A stretch of DNA of 64,000 nucleotides from contig CM077115.1 of NCBI GenBank assembly GCA_039619475.1, positions 153,177,774-153,241,773 of the forward strand, in the 5' to 3' direction. Every line of letters starts with the position of its first letter. Position 1 is the first letter of the stretch. This stretch comes from Icerya purchasi. Its lineage: Eukaryota > Arthropoda > Insecta > Hemiptera > Monophlebidae. Below the pieces are notes generated by a model. The model made no database searches. It had not been told where the DNA came from and saw only the letters and a list, made by a program, of their open reading frames with translations. Both the position numbers and the translations under genes were made by a program. Of this stretch, positions 24,431-35,572 are shown in pieces.

Positions 24431-25539
24431 TTAGCGCTTTGTATGTCGACAACAATTTTGCGTTAGAACCGCACAGGGAGGAATTCCTGATATGCGAAGA
24501 GATCGAAAGAGAACGTTAAAAGCACAGCACGATAACAGATTTGACGTAGACAAAAAGCAATGATGGAAAATACTAAACAACAGTTACGATATCTGGATAT
24601 TCTAGAACTGATTAGTTGGAAATAATTAGTGTAATTGTGAAGGACAGAAAACTGCGAGCTCCTCTTTCATTTTAGTTTGATGTCGGTGCAAGCTGTGGAA
24701 AAGAATTCAAATGAGAAAGCAGGAAACTTAGAAGTGATTGCGGACTTAAAAAATTTGCAATTTGAAATATATAAAAATAGAAAATTAGAAAAATGTAAAT
24801 GTCATTAATCAGTGGCGGATACACGGGGGGGGGGGCAAAGAACCAAAGCTTCTATGAAAAAATTTGTTATAACAGAGAAACCTAATTTATACTATAAAAG
24901 ATTTGTATAAATGTTGCTTACAGATTTAATTATAACTAATATTTAATACTAATCTCTAGTAAAACTGATAATGCTCCGTTTTTTATTCTGATTTAAACCC
25001 AACACTGTCATCGGTCTTTTGCCTTTCTTACTTATTTTTAATTTTTATTTTGCAATTTGAATTAAAAATAGTTCAATGCTAAATATATATATTTTTTGTA
25101 CTTGCTCACAAACAAAGAATTAGGATCGGATTACTAACAAAAATAAAAAAAAAGTAAAGTCTAATAAAAATACTTTCTTTCTTACTATTCAAAGTCTAAA
25201 CTCCCATTTTAGCTAGAATTTTATAACTTTTTTATTTTTTACCTAAAAATAAAATAAAATTTAAATTAAATTGTAACAATTATGTATTTTTAAAACACAT
25301 TTTTAAATTTCTATAAAAGGTCGCTATTTGATTTTATTTATGAAACACAAAAGGGGTATTTCTCAAATCCACTGCCTACCATAGAAGATTTTACATAATT
25401 ATATAACTTTCCCCCTCTCCCAAATTTGTTTGAAAATGTCAAACCATGAGGCTTAAGCTACAAATTAACGTTTCTGAAATCAGTCAAACCAAACAATATT
25501 CCACTTTTCACAAAAATAACTGCGATAAAATCACCAATA
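24431..25539. other. AT-rich DNA with a hAT-like terminus
   Basis: At about 24,814 the sequence CAGTGGCGGATACACGGGGG followed by GCAAA resembles the 5' end of common hAT elements. No complementary terminus was found downstream, so at most a truncated end is present. The remainder is AT-rich without coding signal. Confidence 0.35.
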
Positions 25540-25912
25540 TGACAGAGGATCTAAATTACTCCCTATCCTCTCTTTTTCCATTAAACAGCACTGACAAGAC
25601 AGCAACAAACAGAAAATACTGAGAGAAAACTTTAAACTTCTCATACAGGAAAATGTTGCTCACTCACAACAGACTCCTCTCGATACTTCCGCACTAAATA
25701 GAATTGTAAAAAATTTAAAAAACAACAAAGCTGCTGGACCTGACAATATTACAAATAAGACGCTAAAATTAATCCAAAAGGTCTATCCAAAATTCCTTCC
25801 ACTCCTGTACAAAAAAAATTCTTCTCCTTAAACTATTTCCCTAAACCTTGGCGCAAAGCAAATGTAATCCTACTTCATAAATCATACAAAGATGCAAATC
25901 TGTCTTTTAAGT
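25540..25912 (+). mobile_element. Jockey-like LINE RT fragment
   Basis: The translation gives MTEDLNYSLSSLFPLN, then ALNRIVKNLKNNKAAGPDNI (the AxGPDxI box of the RT fingers), then LIQKVYPKFLPLLYKK and, after a one-base frame change near 25,815, LNYFPKPWRKANVILLHKS. This is the N-terminal RT region of a jockey-superfamily element, truncated on both sides. Confidence 0.82.
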
Positions 25913-26284
25913 CCTGTAAGCAAAATTTACACAAAAGCTATTAAGGGGGTATTCTGGTCTAGAAATTTGAAAATAGACCCTGAAGAATAAGCCTGTAAGA
26001 GGATTTTTAGAAATTCGAATTATTTTTGGAGTTATAGTTATTTGTGTGACGTGCCGACTAAACGAGTCCGGCTGGAACGAATCAATAGTAGACGGTAGGT
26101 AATCTCCGATGGGGACCGCTCTTTCAGACGCGATCGATCCGGCGCGAAAAAGCGGGCGCGACTCTATCGGGTGCAGCATCTTTCGGGCGCAGGCGAACTC
26201 AGACCTTTTTACAGACCACCTACGGTGATTTTCAGGTATCATCTGTTAAACGTTATCATCTGTGTTAGTGAAAAACACGAGTTA
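25913..26284. other. GC-richer non-coding stretch
   Basis: Bases 26,080-26,200 are distinctly GC-rich for this window (for example GATCGATCCGGCGCGAAAAA). Near 25,945 GGGGGTATTCTGGTCTAG may begin an unrelated repeat. It separates a LINE fragment from the truncated polymerase pseudogene. No coding evidence. Confidence 0.4.
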
Positions 26285-28685
26285 CCAAATAGTGGTATCA
26301 GAATCAATAAAATTAAGCTCTTTCTTAATCATAGAAGACTGTACACCTTTCCTTTTTTTGGTTTCTCTATTATCTACAATATTTATAGAATACATTTTTG
26401 GATGCAATCCAATAAATTCGCTAATTGGAATACTATTTAATTCATCCTTAAATACACCAAGTTTATTTTTATTTTCTAGTGAATAGCATGGATGACTCAG
26501 GATAATCACTTGTATCAAAATACTGAGCATTATCTTTAATGTCTTTATAAAAATCAAGTGTTTTAAGTTCATAAATAAGTGAATCAGTATCACAATATAA
26601 AAGATTAATATTCTTATACATTTTACACATTACATTATAATGAAAATCAAACATTTTTACTTTGCTAATATCTAAAATAGGCATCCCAATATAAATGGGC
26701 TTATTAAATTTAATTGTTGAAGGATTTAAATGTACTGCAACCAGAAATGGGTCTTCACTAAATATTGTTCGATCTTTAAAATTACTTTTATCAACTAGTT
26801 TTGTAAATTTTACTTTATTTATAATAAGTTATATATTAATTCTATGTCTAAATCATTTTACCAAAAACACTATTATTCATAAGCTTCCAAAAGTTCTTCT
26901 CAAACTCATTAGTAGCATGTTTCCGCTGTAGAGTGTTCAAATCAATGTATGGCTTCAACCATGCCGACTGATTGAAACAAATGACTCGATGCACACACAG
27001 AAGTTTTAACCCCAATGCAATTGCTTGTTTTAAATTTCTATAGTGAATAATATAATTGTACTTATTTTCTAATGTATTAACTAATTTCACACATTTTCCA
27101 ACTGATTTAGCCTCAGGACACAGATGTAAATCATTATGCGCCAAATGTAAACTTGCAGGATACTCCAAATCCACCTCGAGCACATAGCCAACAGACCCAT
27201 CATCAGCTATCTCTATAATATTTAATTCTACTATTTCTTTTTGGCTAAGCCATCTGAAACCATTCATAGGAAGAAGTTCACTCATGGTCCAACCATAAAG
27301 GTTAGTCGCATCCAAATATGTTATGAAAATGCTATCTACACCATTGCTGCTGCCACTATCATCATCACTAAATTCATTATCATAACTATTGATGTATGGA
27401 TTTTCTGCCTTGGCATAACGTTTTACACACTGACAAATACCACCATGTATTCCAGCTTCAAAGAATAAAACCATATCATAATCAGATAGGAGCTCCAATT
27501 CAACCTTTGTTTACTTTTGTAATGTGTACATTACATGTAAATAGAAAAAAAAAAAAAAAATACAATTAATAAATTAGAAATTAATGTAGTGTTTAAGGCA
27601 AGAATGAGTGTGAGTGTAAATGTGTGTGTAGTTCGGCGAATGGCTGGAGACGATGTATGGTGTGATATTACTTCACGTCTGACATAATGAAAATGACATG
27701 CAGCGCCCGAGAAGCTGCCAGAGGATGGACGAATTAGGTTAGGAGTCGGGTCTTGGTCGCTGTAGAAAAGAAAAAGGAAGTGAGCCGTAGTTTTGGATAT
27801 CGTGTCAAGTTTGGAGATGATCATCAGCCGAGTCGAAAGGAAGAAAATTATTTTTGTTGCAAATTGAAGTGACGCCGTTCGAAGTTTTTTAACATGTATA
27901 GTCGTCGTGTTTAACGTTATCTCATCAAAGTTATGGCCGAAAGTTTCAAAAATATCCGAATCAATCGCGAACAATCCATTATCAATAAATTAATTTAGAG
28001 GAACCTCGGAATGCCGCACTAAGAGAGATCGCACCATCCAGCATAAAACCGAGCTATGTATCATACGTTATTTTTTATTAATCATAATTTTGTCATATTT
28101 GTAATATATAAAAATTCATGTTTCTTTTAAAACGGTCGGCCAGTTCAGAAAAATAATTGTAGGGTCAAATCAATGTATTCTAAAAATTCACAGTGTAAAT
28201 TAATAAGTACAGTCATAATTAATAAATTAAAATTAAACCCACGAGTTCATTAGGACCTTGTGGTTGGCATCCCTGAGGGCTAAAAACACAGAACAAAACG
28301 TAAGTGAACCACTTCACTTTAACATTGCCTGGAAGGCTAATCCAGGGGCTGTAAAACTCCATGCAGGATCCAATTTGTATATGTTATAACAGACACTTCT
28401 AAAGTTTTCAAAAACATCTGCTAATAGAAGCACATCTATCTTTAGATATATATCACTATACTCCCCAAGTGTTTGAACATTTAATGTATTCCACACATTC
28501 ACTGCATGTAAGTAATCTTCGTCATTAATATATGATTTTGTCAGGGAATTATAGAAATACTCCTTTGCAGGCAAACCTGGTTCAACCAATTTTTCCTATG
28601 ATGACACATATGAATAGGGGAAAACACCCTTTCTACGAAACAAAGGAAGCAAATCAGGTGACTCAATGTTCCTGATAGTATCTCA
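26285..28685 (-). pseudogene. Polinton-type protein-primed DNA polymerase B, broken
   Basis: On the minus strand this is a family B, protein-primed polymerase of the Maverick/Polinton type. From 28,680 it gives DLLPLFRRKGVFPYSYVSS, a TAG, KLVEPGLPAKEYFYN and the exonuclease block YLKIDVLLLADVFENFRSVC. After an insertion come LSDYDMVLFFEAGIHGG, ITYLDATNLYGWTMSELLP (motif A) and NFWKLMNNSVFGKMI (motif B, about 26,860). Then follow LLYCDTDSLIYEL (motif C, about 26,600) and a thumb block with FKDELNSIPISEFIGL. Homology ends near 26,285. Stops, frame changes and the 0.8-kb insertion make it dead. The N-terminal third is absent. It is far more decayed than the elements to its right, so it marks an older invasion. 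Confidence 0.88.
27508..28313. mobile_element. Unidentified 0.8-kb insertion in polymerase pseudogene
   Basis: The polymerase reading frame stops at ...FQAMLK on the 28,313 side and resumes at KVELELLSD on the 27,507 side, adjacent blocks in the family. The roughly 806 bases between are unrelated. They contain a 16-base A run (27,545-27,560) and a long but low-complexity minus frame (27,531-27,974) with no recognisable protein. The donor-like AAAGTGAAGT at one edge made an intron conceivable, but no acceptor restores the frame. Confidence 0.6.
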
Positions 28686-28950
28686 TCTCAGGTGCCGTAC
28701 GCTACATAGCGCGTTGGCGCAACCTATTCGTACATTTAGCTGTACCGATATAGGTTTTGTACCAGGCAATTGTAATATGCAACGGTGAAGTGAATTATCA
28801 GGCAAATAACTGGCTAGTGTTTCTTAAGACTTGATGCCATAAAACAGGATGTATCTATGAATCGTATTTTCATTTTTTCTGAAATGTGCATTGAGAACGA
28901 TATGTAGCGTTCTTCACTATTGGTATTAGTAGAGGGTAATTGTGACTATA

Positions 28951-29758
28951 AGGACAAAGGATGCCGCCACCGTTGATTAAGGCCTTCCAGAGACGTTTCC
29001 GGAGCGTCTCGGACCGTGGAACCGCATTCCATTTGATTGTCGATCCCTTAATTACCGCACACACATGTAAATGTACGTGTATATACGTCTGCACACACAT
29101 GTAAAAATCACCATCATCATCACTATAGCAGTAAATTCGTACGCGTGCCATCACAAGTGACCTTGCACCTGTCAATCATTTGGCCGATGCATGCCTTTAC
29201 TCGTACATAAATTACCGTTATTCGGTAGCGACTGGTTTTGGAGGATTATGCACACACACACAATGATGTATATACGGTTACGAGTGTCCATACACATATG
29301 TAAAATTAGTTATTATCATTATTGATTTTTGTTGTTATCAATGTTATCAGTGGTCAGTCTGCAGGAATCGTGGTAAAATACAGGTTTTCGCCGTTCCGGT
29401 ATTTCTAGGAATCGCGAAGATTTTCGTTCGGTCAGTTGCATAAAACTTTTCTTTGTCCGATACATTATGTATGGGAGGGTAAGTCTATCTCACACATCGC
29501 AAAAGCGAAAATGCTTCTCTCATAGCGCTACACGTAAATGCTAACGCAACCATTGAAACCGGATCTTAACATTCTTATAATTTCTATTCCAGTCTATGTC
29601 ATATTGCAGAGCCACACCCTACATGTACACACTAACACAAAAACACACACATACTCAAAGCCCATGACTACTTTATTCAATACGCATATGTAACCAACTA
29701 TTCCTGACAGAATGACATTTTTCTGATGTAATATTTCCACTGCCACAACTGATTTAAA
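28951..29758 (+). repeat. Leader repeat, copy in element I
   Basis: About 810 bases here match 39,313-40,123 in the same orientation with scattered differences. Shared words include CAAAGGATG, TTCCATTTGATTGTCGA, AAATTCGTACGCGTGCCATC, GAAACCGGATCTTAACATTC and ACATGTACACACTAACAC. In element II this block is the 5' leader of the 275-aa gene. Here it ends at a degenerate leader core (CATTTTTCTGATGTAATATT) without a gene behind it. Confidence 0.8.
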
Positions 29759-30028
29759 CCAAGTAAAAGCGCATGCATCGTTCTCACACACATGTCGATC
29801 GTTAGCGATATAGTAATTTTTTTTAAAAATTAACCAAAGTATAATATTTAAAGCATAAAACTAACGTGAGCTCCCTATTCTCCGCTTTATACCATTCAAA
29901 TGTATTTTTTAATTTTTTTATTTTTTCCATGCCTAAGCATTATAAAAATTGGTCTAAGTATATTTCTCATTTTCTACGGTTCCAAAAATTTTTTCTTTAT
30001 TCTCTGATCGTTACAAAAACGTACTGAC

Positions 30029-30393
30029 TAGTGATGGGAAACTTCGAAATGTTTCATTCGAATTATTCGATTGTTCGATAACTTCGAATGCATTCGATTG
30101 TTCCACAGTTGCATTCGAAATGTTATTTCATTCGTATAATTCATTCGTATTCACATCAATCATTCGAATTAAAATCATTCGAATCAAAATCATTCTAATT
30201 AAAATCATTCGAATCAAAAATCATTCGAATCAAAATCATTCGAAGTAAAATCATTCGAATCAAAATCATTCGAATCAAAATCATTCAAATTAAAATCATT
30301 TGAATCAAAATCATTCGATTGTTTTTTTTGTTTTTTTTTTGACGATTGTTGATTGTTTCGATTGTAAAAACATTTCGAAATCGCACATCACTA
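30029..30393. mobile_element. hAT-type MITE with ATTCGAAT array
   Basis: Ends are TAGTGATGGG...ACATCACTA with a longer imperfect inverted repeat through TTCGAAATG. Flanks GTACTGAC and GCACTGAC form an 8-bp target duplication with one mismatch. The interior is an array of 11-15 base units around ATCATTCGAAT. The segment is repeated at 30,677-30,972 together with its flanks. Confidence 0.8.
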
Positions 30394-30676
30394 GCACTGA
30401 CAGATCACACGCTTATATCTACCATAGTGTTAGCCACCACGAAAGCGAACCATTCGATCCCGTGCACACTCTGCTCTCGATAGTTTCCCTATCGTTCATA
30501 ATAATTTTTCAAAGACTAAGTATCATGGAATTAGTGCAAGTATATTTATTATTTTTTCTCACTTACGATTATTTTTCCGTCCGTAAGTATTATAAAATTA
30601 GTCTAAGTATATTTCTCATTTTCTACGGGTCCAAAAATTTTTCCTTATTCTCCGATCGTTACAAAAGCGCACTGAC

Positions 30677-30972
30677 TAGTGATGGGCAACTTCGAAATGA
30701 TTCATTCGAATTATTCGATTGTTTGATAACTTCGAATGCATTCGATTGTTCCACAGTTACATTCGAAATGTTATTTCATTCGAATAATTCATTTGTATTC
30801 ACAACAATCATTCGAATTAAAATCATTCGAATCAAAATCATTTGAATTAAAATCATTCAAATTAAAATCATTCGAATCAAATCATTCGAATGAAAATCAT
30901 TTGATTGTTTTCTTTTTTTTTTGACGATTGTTGATTATTTCGATTGTAAAAACATTTCGACGCACATCACTA
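30677..30972. mobile_element. hAT-type MITE, tandem-duplicated copy
   Basis: This copy has the same ends and ATTCGAAT array as the one at 30,029, flanked by GCACTGAC and GCACTGGC. The flanking DNA of both copies is shared (CATTCGATCCCGTGCA, ATAGTTTCCCTATCGTTCAT), so about 640 bp were duplicated in tandem. Element III has only one copy, so the duplication arose in the lineage of element I or was lost in III. Confidence 0.78.
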
Positions 30973-30980
30973 GCACTGGC

Positions 30981-32230
30981 AGATCACATGCTTATATCCA
31001 CCATAGCATTAGCCACCGCGAAAGCGAACCATTCGATCCCGTGCATACTCTACTCTCAATAGTTTCCCTATCGTTCATAATAATTTTTCCAAGCCTAAGT
31101 ATTATAGAATTAGTCTAAGTATATTTATTATTTTTTCTCACTTACGATTACTTTTCCATCCGTAAGTATTTATGTATGTTTTCCCTGGTTCTAAAAATAA
31201 ATCTATCGATGTCTCGCCTCTCAATGAATGTGCACGCATCATTCTCGCGCATGTGTCATTCGTTCGTGTTACCACTTTTTTTTCAAAATTAGTCCAAGTA
31301 TATTTTATTATTTTTCTCATTACGATTATTTTCAGTCCGTAAGTATTTCTGTATGTTTTCGGAGGTTTTAAAAATTAATCCGAACAGACATCCAGACTGT
31401 TGTGAAAGCATACTATCTATCCCCCCGCACAGATTCTATATTACTCTATTACGAGTTCTTCAAAAATTGATTCGAAAATGTTTTTCATTTTTTTTTTTTT
31501 CAATCCTAAAAATTCATTCTTTCTACCCCGCCCCCACACATCTAAAATTACTGATCTTTCGCAATCTTTATTTATTTTATCGATTCTAAAAATTAATCAA
31601 TGGTTCACTCGAAAGCATACCGCACATTCCCACACAATTATCTTCTATCACGAATTTCCCTATTGATCATGAACATTTTTTCAACGTTAGACACAATAGC
31701 ATATCACATTGATCTCGCATATGCACCACATGCAGTTCTATATGTTTATTTTTTTATTAACGATCTTTATTTTTTTTTTGTACCTGTATTACTTTTCCCT
31801 ACACATTCATGTCATCATATACACTTAACATTGTCAAAAATAATTTTAACCTTTCGAGAAAGAAAAATCTCCGATCAATAAAAAATATTTATTAACATCA
31901 CAATTATTTTTTTTTAATATTATTCGTTTCGCTATACACATAATTTTTTTATTTAATAAACTCATCCGCATCATCGATCGTTTCAAGATATTATTGTTTC
32001 GAACGTCAATACCTGTTTTCCAAGAATCGGTAACCTCTGCAGGTATATATCTCGTCATCGCAACAACCTTTACCTGCATGACTCGCATACCTTCAAGACC
32101 ACTTGTACATTGCTCGCACGCTATTTACCATTATTCGGTACAAGAATATTTTTCACACTCCCTCACATATGCGCATACACTCAAAGTCCTCGATTACTTT
32201 GTTTGTATACAAATATATTCAGCTTTCTCC
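30981..32230. other. 5' region of the 332-aa gene, T-rich
   Basis: No gene is recognised. The stretch is colinear with 45,273-46,502 in element III. It contains several copies of a degenerate motif (AAAATTAGTCCAAGTATATT) related to the satellite unit at the palindrome centre. Open frames here are low-complexity. Confidence 0.5.
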
Positions 32231-32288
32231 GACGGAACAACATTTTTCTGACGTAACATTTACACTGCCACAACCGATTCAAAGGTAG
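32231..32288 (+). promoter_or_regulatory. Leader core upstream of the 332-aa gene
   Basis: Core CATTTTTCTGACGTAACATT, then CACTGCCACAACCGATTC and AAAGGTAG, about 240 bases before the ATG. The same module precedes the 275-aa and 276-aa genes. AAAG|GTAG could be a splice donor: TTTTTTTTAG at 32,488-32,497 would close a GT-AG intron of about 213 bases in the 5' UTR. No comparable acceptor is seen for the other two genes, so a promoter/initiator role is equally possible. Confidence 0.55.
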
Positions 32289-32527
32289 CTAATGAGATAG
32301 ACTATCGAACGGAATCATTCAAGCGGTCAGTATTAGTTTTATGTTAAACATGTGTATTTTGTCGAATCTGTGTTCACGCATTATTAAAAAATTTACGTAA
32401 ACGTTAAAGAAAATAATTTCCTACGTTTTTTCTCTATCATTTTTTTCTGTCTTTTATCTTTCCTTTTTCTCTTTCTTTTTCTCTGTCTTTTTTTTAGTGA
32501 AAAGTTTGAAATACATATTATTCAATC

Positions 32528-33526
32528 ATGAACGCTAATATAGTTAACGTAAGCAACAACTCAAAATCAATTAAGGACATTGCAAGTGATAGCGACTCAC
32601 ATACGTCTTCGTCACTTCAATTACCGCAATCAGATGGTGGTTATTCTTCAACAGAATCAACATCTTCTACACATAAAATCGTTGGTCCAGTATTATTGTC
32701 AGATCAGATGGATATAGCGGAATATTTTGTAGATTTCAGCTTCCATAAGGATTCTGATTATGGTTTTCTAGTAACCGAACTAGCGATGATTGATATGTCT
32801 GGCGGGAGATGTTTACATACGCTATACAAGCCAAGCAGAGCATGGTCTGCATCAAAAATGCCTCATTTACAATGCTCTTCCGTGAGTCATTACTTGAAAA
32901 ACCCCTCATTATTTCCCTGTCGGGAAGAAATATTCATGGCACGTGATGTATTCACAATATTGTCCGAAAAACCGAAGGCTCGCGTTTATATTTTAACCAC
33001 TTATGCAAAACTTATATTATGGGAACTTAACGAAAAGTCTGAATTGTTGCGTGACTTGGACTACGAACTCGTTAATATGGAGAAAGTCTTTCGAGTACCT
33101 AGTATTGATGATTTATATCAAGAATACTCTGGTATAAGCAATCTGGTAACTTGTAAGCACTATTATGAGAATGATATTTTTCATTGTGCGATGAAAAATG
33201 TTATGGTGATGAAGACGTGGCACGATCACGTTATCCGCCCGCTGAAGCTTATGAACAATCTCAATATAAATGATTTAAGCCAGTTATTCATTACAGCCAC
33301 CAAAGAAATGATAATTACATTATTTCCAAGTTGCATCGGGGACATTTATATATTTTTACCGGACAGATTAAAACAGGATGATACGATAAAATCATTTCTA
33401 CCATGCTACGATCACGAACATGATAAAGAATATTATATCGATGGTAATACATTACACAGGAGTACTCGAAATTGTGTCAAAGTAAAAGATTGCGACGACT
33501 GTCAACATTCAATTCATACGGATTAA
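32528..33526 (+). CDS. 332-aa protein, possible exonuclease-like fold (element I)
   Basis: This intact ORF has an ATG start and lies behind a leader core and a pyrimidine-rich tract. Residues 1-55 are serine-rich and probably disordered. From about residue 60 it reads AEYFVDFSFHKDSDYGFLVT and ELAMIDMSGGRCLHTLYKP, aligning with the start of the 276-aa protein. Later blocks are RVYILTTYAKLILWEL, VTCKHYYENDIFHCAMKNV (a C-x-H...H-C pattern) and FLPCYDHEHD, ending DCDDCQH. Similar uncharacterised arthropod proteins begin with VDxQGF and carry an IYVKG block. The opening strands resemble a DnaQ/RNase H-like exonuclease, but the D-x-E signature is degenerate, so catalysis is doubtful. It differs by only a few residues from both copies in element III. 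Confidence 0.7.
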   Translation: MNANIVNVSNNSKSIKDIASDSDSHTSSSLQLPQSDGGYSSTESTSSTHKIVGPVLLSDQMDIAEYFVDFSFHKDSDYGFLVTELAMIDMSGGRCLHTLYKPSRAWSASKMPHLQCSSVSHYLKNPSLFPCREEIFMARDVFTILSEKPKARVYILTTYAKLILWELNEKSELLRDLDYELVNMEKVFRVPSIDDLYQEYSGISNLVTCKHYYENDIFHCAMKNVMVMKTWHDHVIRPLKLMNNLNINDLSQLFITATKEMIITLFPSCIGDIYIFLPDRLKQDDTIKSFLPCYDHEHDKEYYIDGNTLHRSTRNCVKVKDCDDCQHSIHTD

Positions 33527-33653
33527 AAATTCAATAAAAGACGCGGAATTTGAAAGCTGGAGTTGTCTAGATCCTACAGAAGTTGAATACGAACATAACA
33601 ATTACCTTTCAATGTACCAAAGTCAGCTGTCGCGTAGTATGTATAATATATGA
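33503..33653 (+). pseudogene. Remnant of a 275-aa-like gene tail behind the 332-aa gene
   Basis: In a frame different from the 332-aa gene, and overlapping its last codons, the sequence reads QFIRIKNSIKDAEFESWS then CLDPTEVEYEHNNYLSMYQS and ends MYNI-TGA. The 275-aa protein of element II ends with SQLIRIQSPNAKFSCWGC, LDSMKDEFEHNNN and ends WRNMHFM. The match covers about 45 codons with the same aromatic, cysteine and EHNN positions, although the first CxxC cysteine is lost. The 3' flanks of both genes also match. It is too short to function. Confidence 0.7.
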
Positions 33654-35572
33654 AATAAAACCATATTTTTTTCTTTTACTCGCATTTTATTTTTTATTAT
33701 TTCAAAATCTTTTACATTGTTTCACATAAATTATAATGTATGTATGTATATATGTATGGAATTTTAATATGTAATAATATACATTTCCTACATTTTATTT
33801 TATTTCATGGTCATATAATTACTTTAAAATTATTTAGATACACCGCAGATATTATAGTACCGAACACATCATTTATTATTTCATTCTATTTCAATTAATA
33901 TGTTGTATGGATGAAATCAAATCAATTTATGTAACTGTTTATTTAAATTTAAATAATCTTTTTCTTTTTCTTTTTTTTTTTTTTCTCTCTCAGCATATGC
34001 ATGCGTGTATATGCTTACATATACAAGTATGAAAAAAATTATTTTTTTATTTTTTCCTCGATATGAATGGTAAATCTACGACTTTATTTGAAAAACGGTC
34101 AAAACCTAATACATAGATTTCAAACTTTGATGGAAATTTAAATAAAATGTTCAGTTTACACTTATTATCTTTAAAAAAAAAAAAAAAAATTCATTATTAT
34201 TCATATCGTTTAAATAGACTGATGCAACAGAGAGAGAAAATAAAAAGCTAAATTTTTACACATGAGGGAGGGGGTTGATGAAAACGTACGAGTCTTATTA
34301 TTTGGAATACAGATCACAAAGGAAATTTTTATACAATGTTTCGTTCTAAGATTTTTCATTTTTTACATTTAAAATTTTTCAATACGAAAATATTTCGAAA
34401 TCTACAGGAACGTCTACGAATAGTCTTCATCATTATAGAAGCACCTGCAGATCATGTATCGACACTGCATGCGTGTAATGGTGAGTAAATATGTGTGAAT
34501 ATGTGTGAACATGTGTGTGTATGTATGCTTGAAATGTGTGAAATGGCTAATTAGAAACAACCGTTGAATCGCAACGACAGTAGAGATCCGCTTATAGAAT
34601 AATAGAGTGAGAGTGAGATAAATTATGTATCTTTATTATTGCAGAACTGCACTGCAGTGGCAGACATGAAATATCCGTTAGCATCCTTTTCGAGGTAGTT
34701 TTATAAAAAAAGCCGAAAATTAGCTTTAAAACTGGATGAATGAGATAGTTGATAATACACATACCATTAAGACCGGTATACATGTATGTGGGCATGTGTG
34801 TGAGCGCACGGTTAAATGAATAACAAACGATTATTAACTGCATAGGCATTGTTAAATACAACTATACTGATTTATCCGTAAAACTAACAAATTTTACCAT
34901 TGTTTTCTTTCTTTTTTTCTTTCGCGTTTTACCAAAATTTCATGTTAGTTCTAAAAATATTGCTAAATTCAAATTAAATCGATCATGTTATTTTATTTTT
35001 TATTTTTGTTTCTTTAAACAATGTGTTATGGAAAATAAATCGTATTTATCTTACTCAATCTTTTACTTAATATTCTAACGGTTTTAGACAACAGGAGAAA
35101 TATGCAAGTTACCATGGATGTATTATATTTTATTCGTGTATATGTGTATACACGCTTTCTATACAAGCACATGCAAATATCGGATGCTGGAAATGTATGA
35201 TAATATAATTTTTAAATCAATGATTAACGTATTATTAATTCTTTTTTTTTTTTCACCCTATAATATACAAAATAACATCATACTTGCTTTTACAACAATA
35301 CTTAACTTCTACAAAAAATAAATATTCCCAGGGTGGGGAGTAAAAATATCATGAAGAATCACTGTTTTTTGTTGTTTTTTTTCTTTGATTCACAATCTTC
35401 TTCTTCTTTATATTATTTTTTATTTCAGAGATTTTTTAAAATAGTTTTCTTTACACTCCAATATGGAATCTGTTAATTTATTGTACATGTCATATAATAT
35501 GATAAATGCTAAAATTCGGAAAGTTTTTTTAAAGAAGTAATTGACAGAAGAGTATACTTTTGAAAACAAGAG
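33654..35572. other. Non-coding spacer between 332-aa and 276-aa genes
   Basis: The start resembles the 3' flank of the 275-aa gene (AATAAA near 33,653, T-rich tract, TTTTACATTGTTT). The rest is AT-rich with GT-rich microsatellite-like sequence at 34,480-34,530. At 34,630-34,830 on the minus strand a weak echo of the leader appears (TACCGGTCTTAATGG on the complementary strand and CTGCCACTGCAGTGCAG). Frames here are conserved between copies only because the DNA is nearly identical. Confidence 0.5.

Noticed and set aside
24814..24840. Complete hAT element starting CAGTGGCGGATACACGGGGG
   Set aside because: No complementary terminus or 8-bp duplication was found within the next kilobase.
27531..27974. 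147-residue frame inside the polymerase insertion
   Set aside because: Ser/Thr- and Phe-rich low-complexity translation ending in a poly-T-encoded phenylalanine run; no homologue recognised.
27508..28313. The polymerase interruption as an intron
   Set aside because: A donor-like GTGAAGT exists, but no acceptor on the other side restores the polymerase frame.
30300..30845. 181-residue open frame as a gene
   Set aside because: It runs through a hAT MITE and its ATTCGAAT array and ends in repeated IRIK units; the translation is repeat-derived.
34592..34861. Small conserved gene repeated in elements I and III (also at 49,172, 48,689, 58,408 and 58,837)
   Set aside because: The frame is conserved only because the DNA copies are nearly identical; no codon-level constraint is visible and the region is GT-rich and repetitive.
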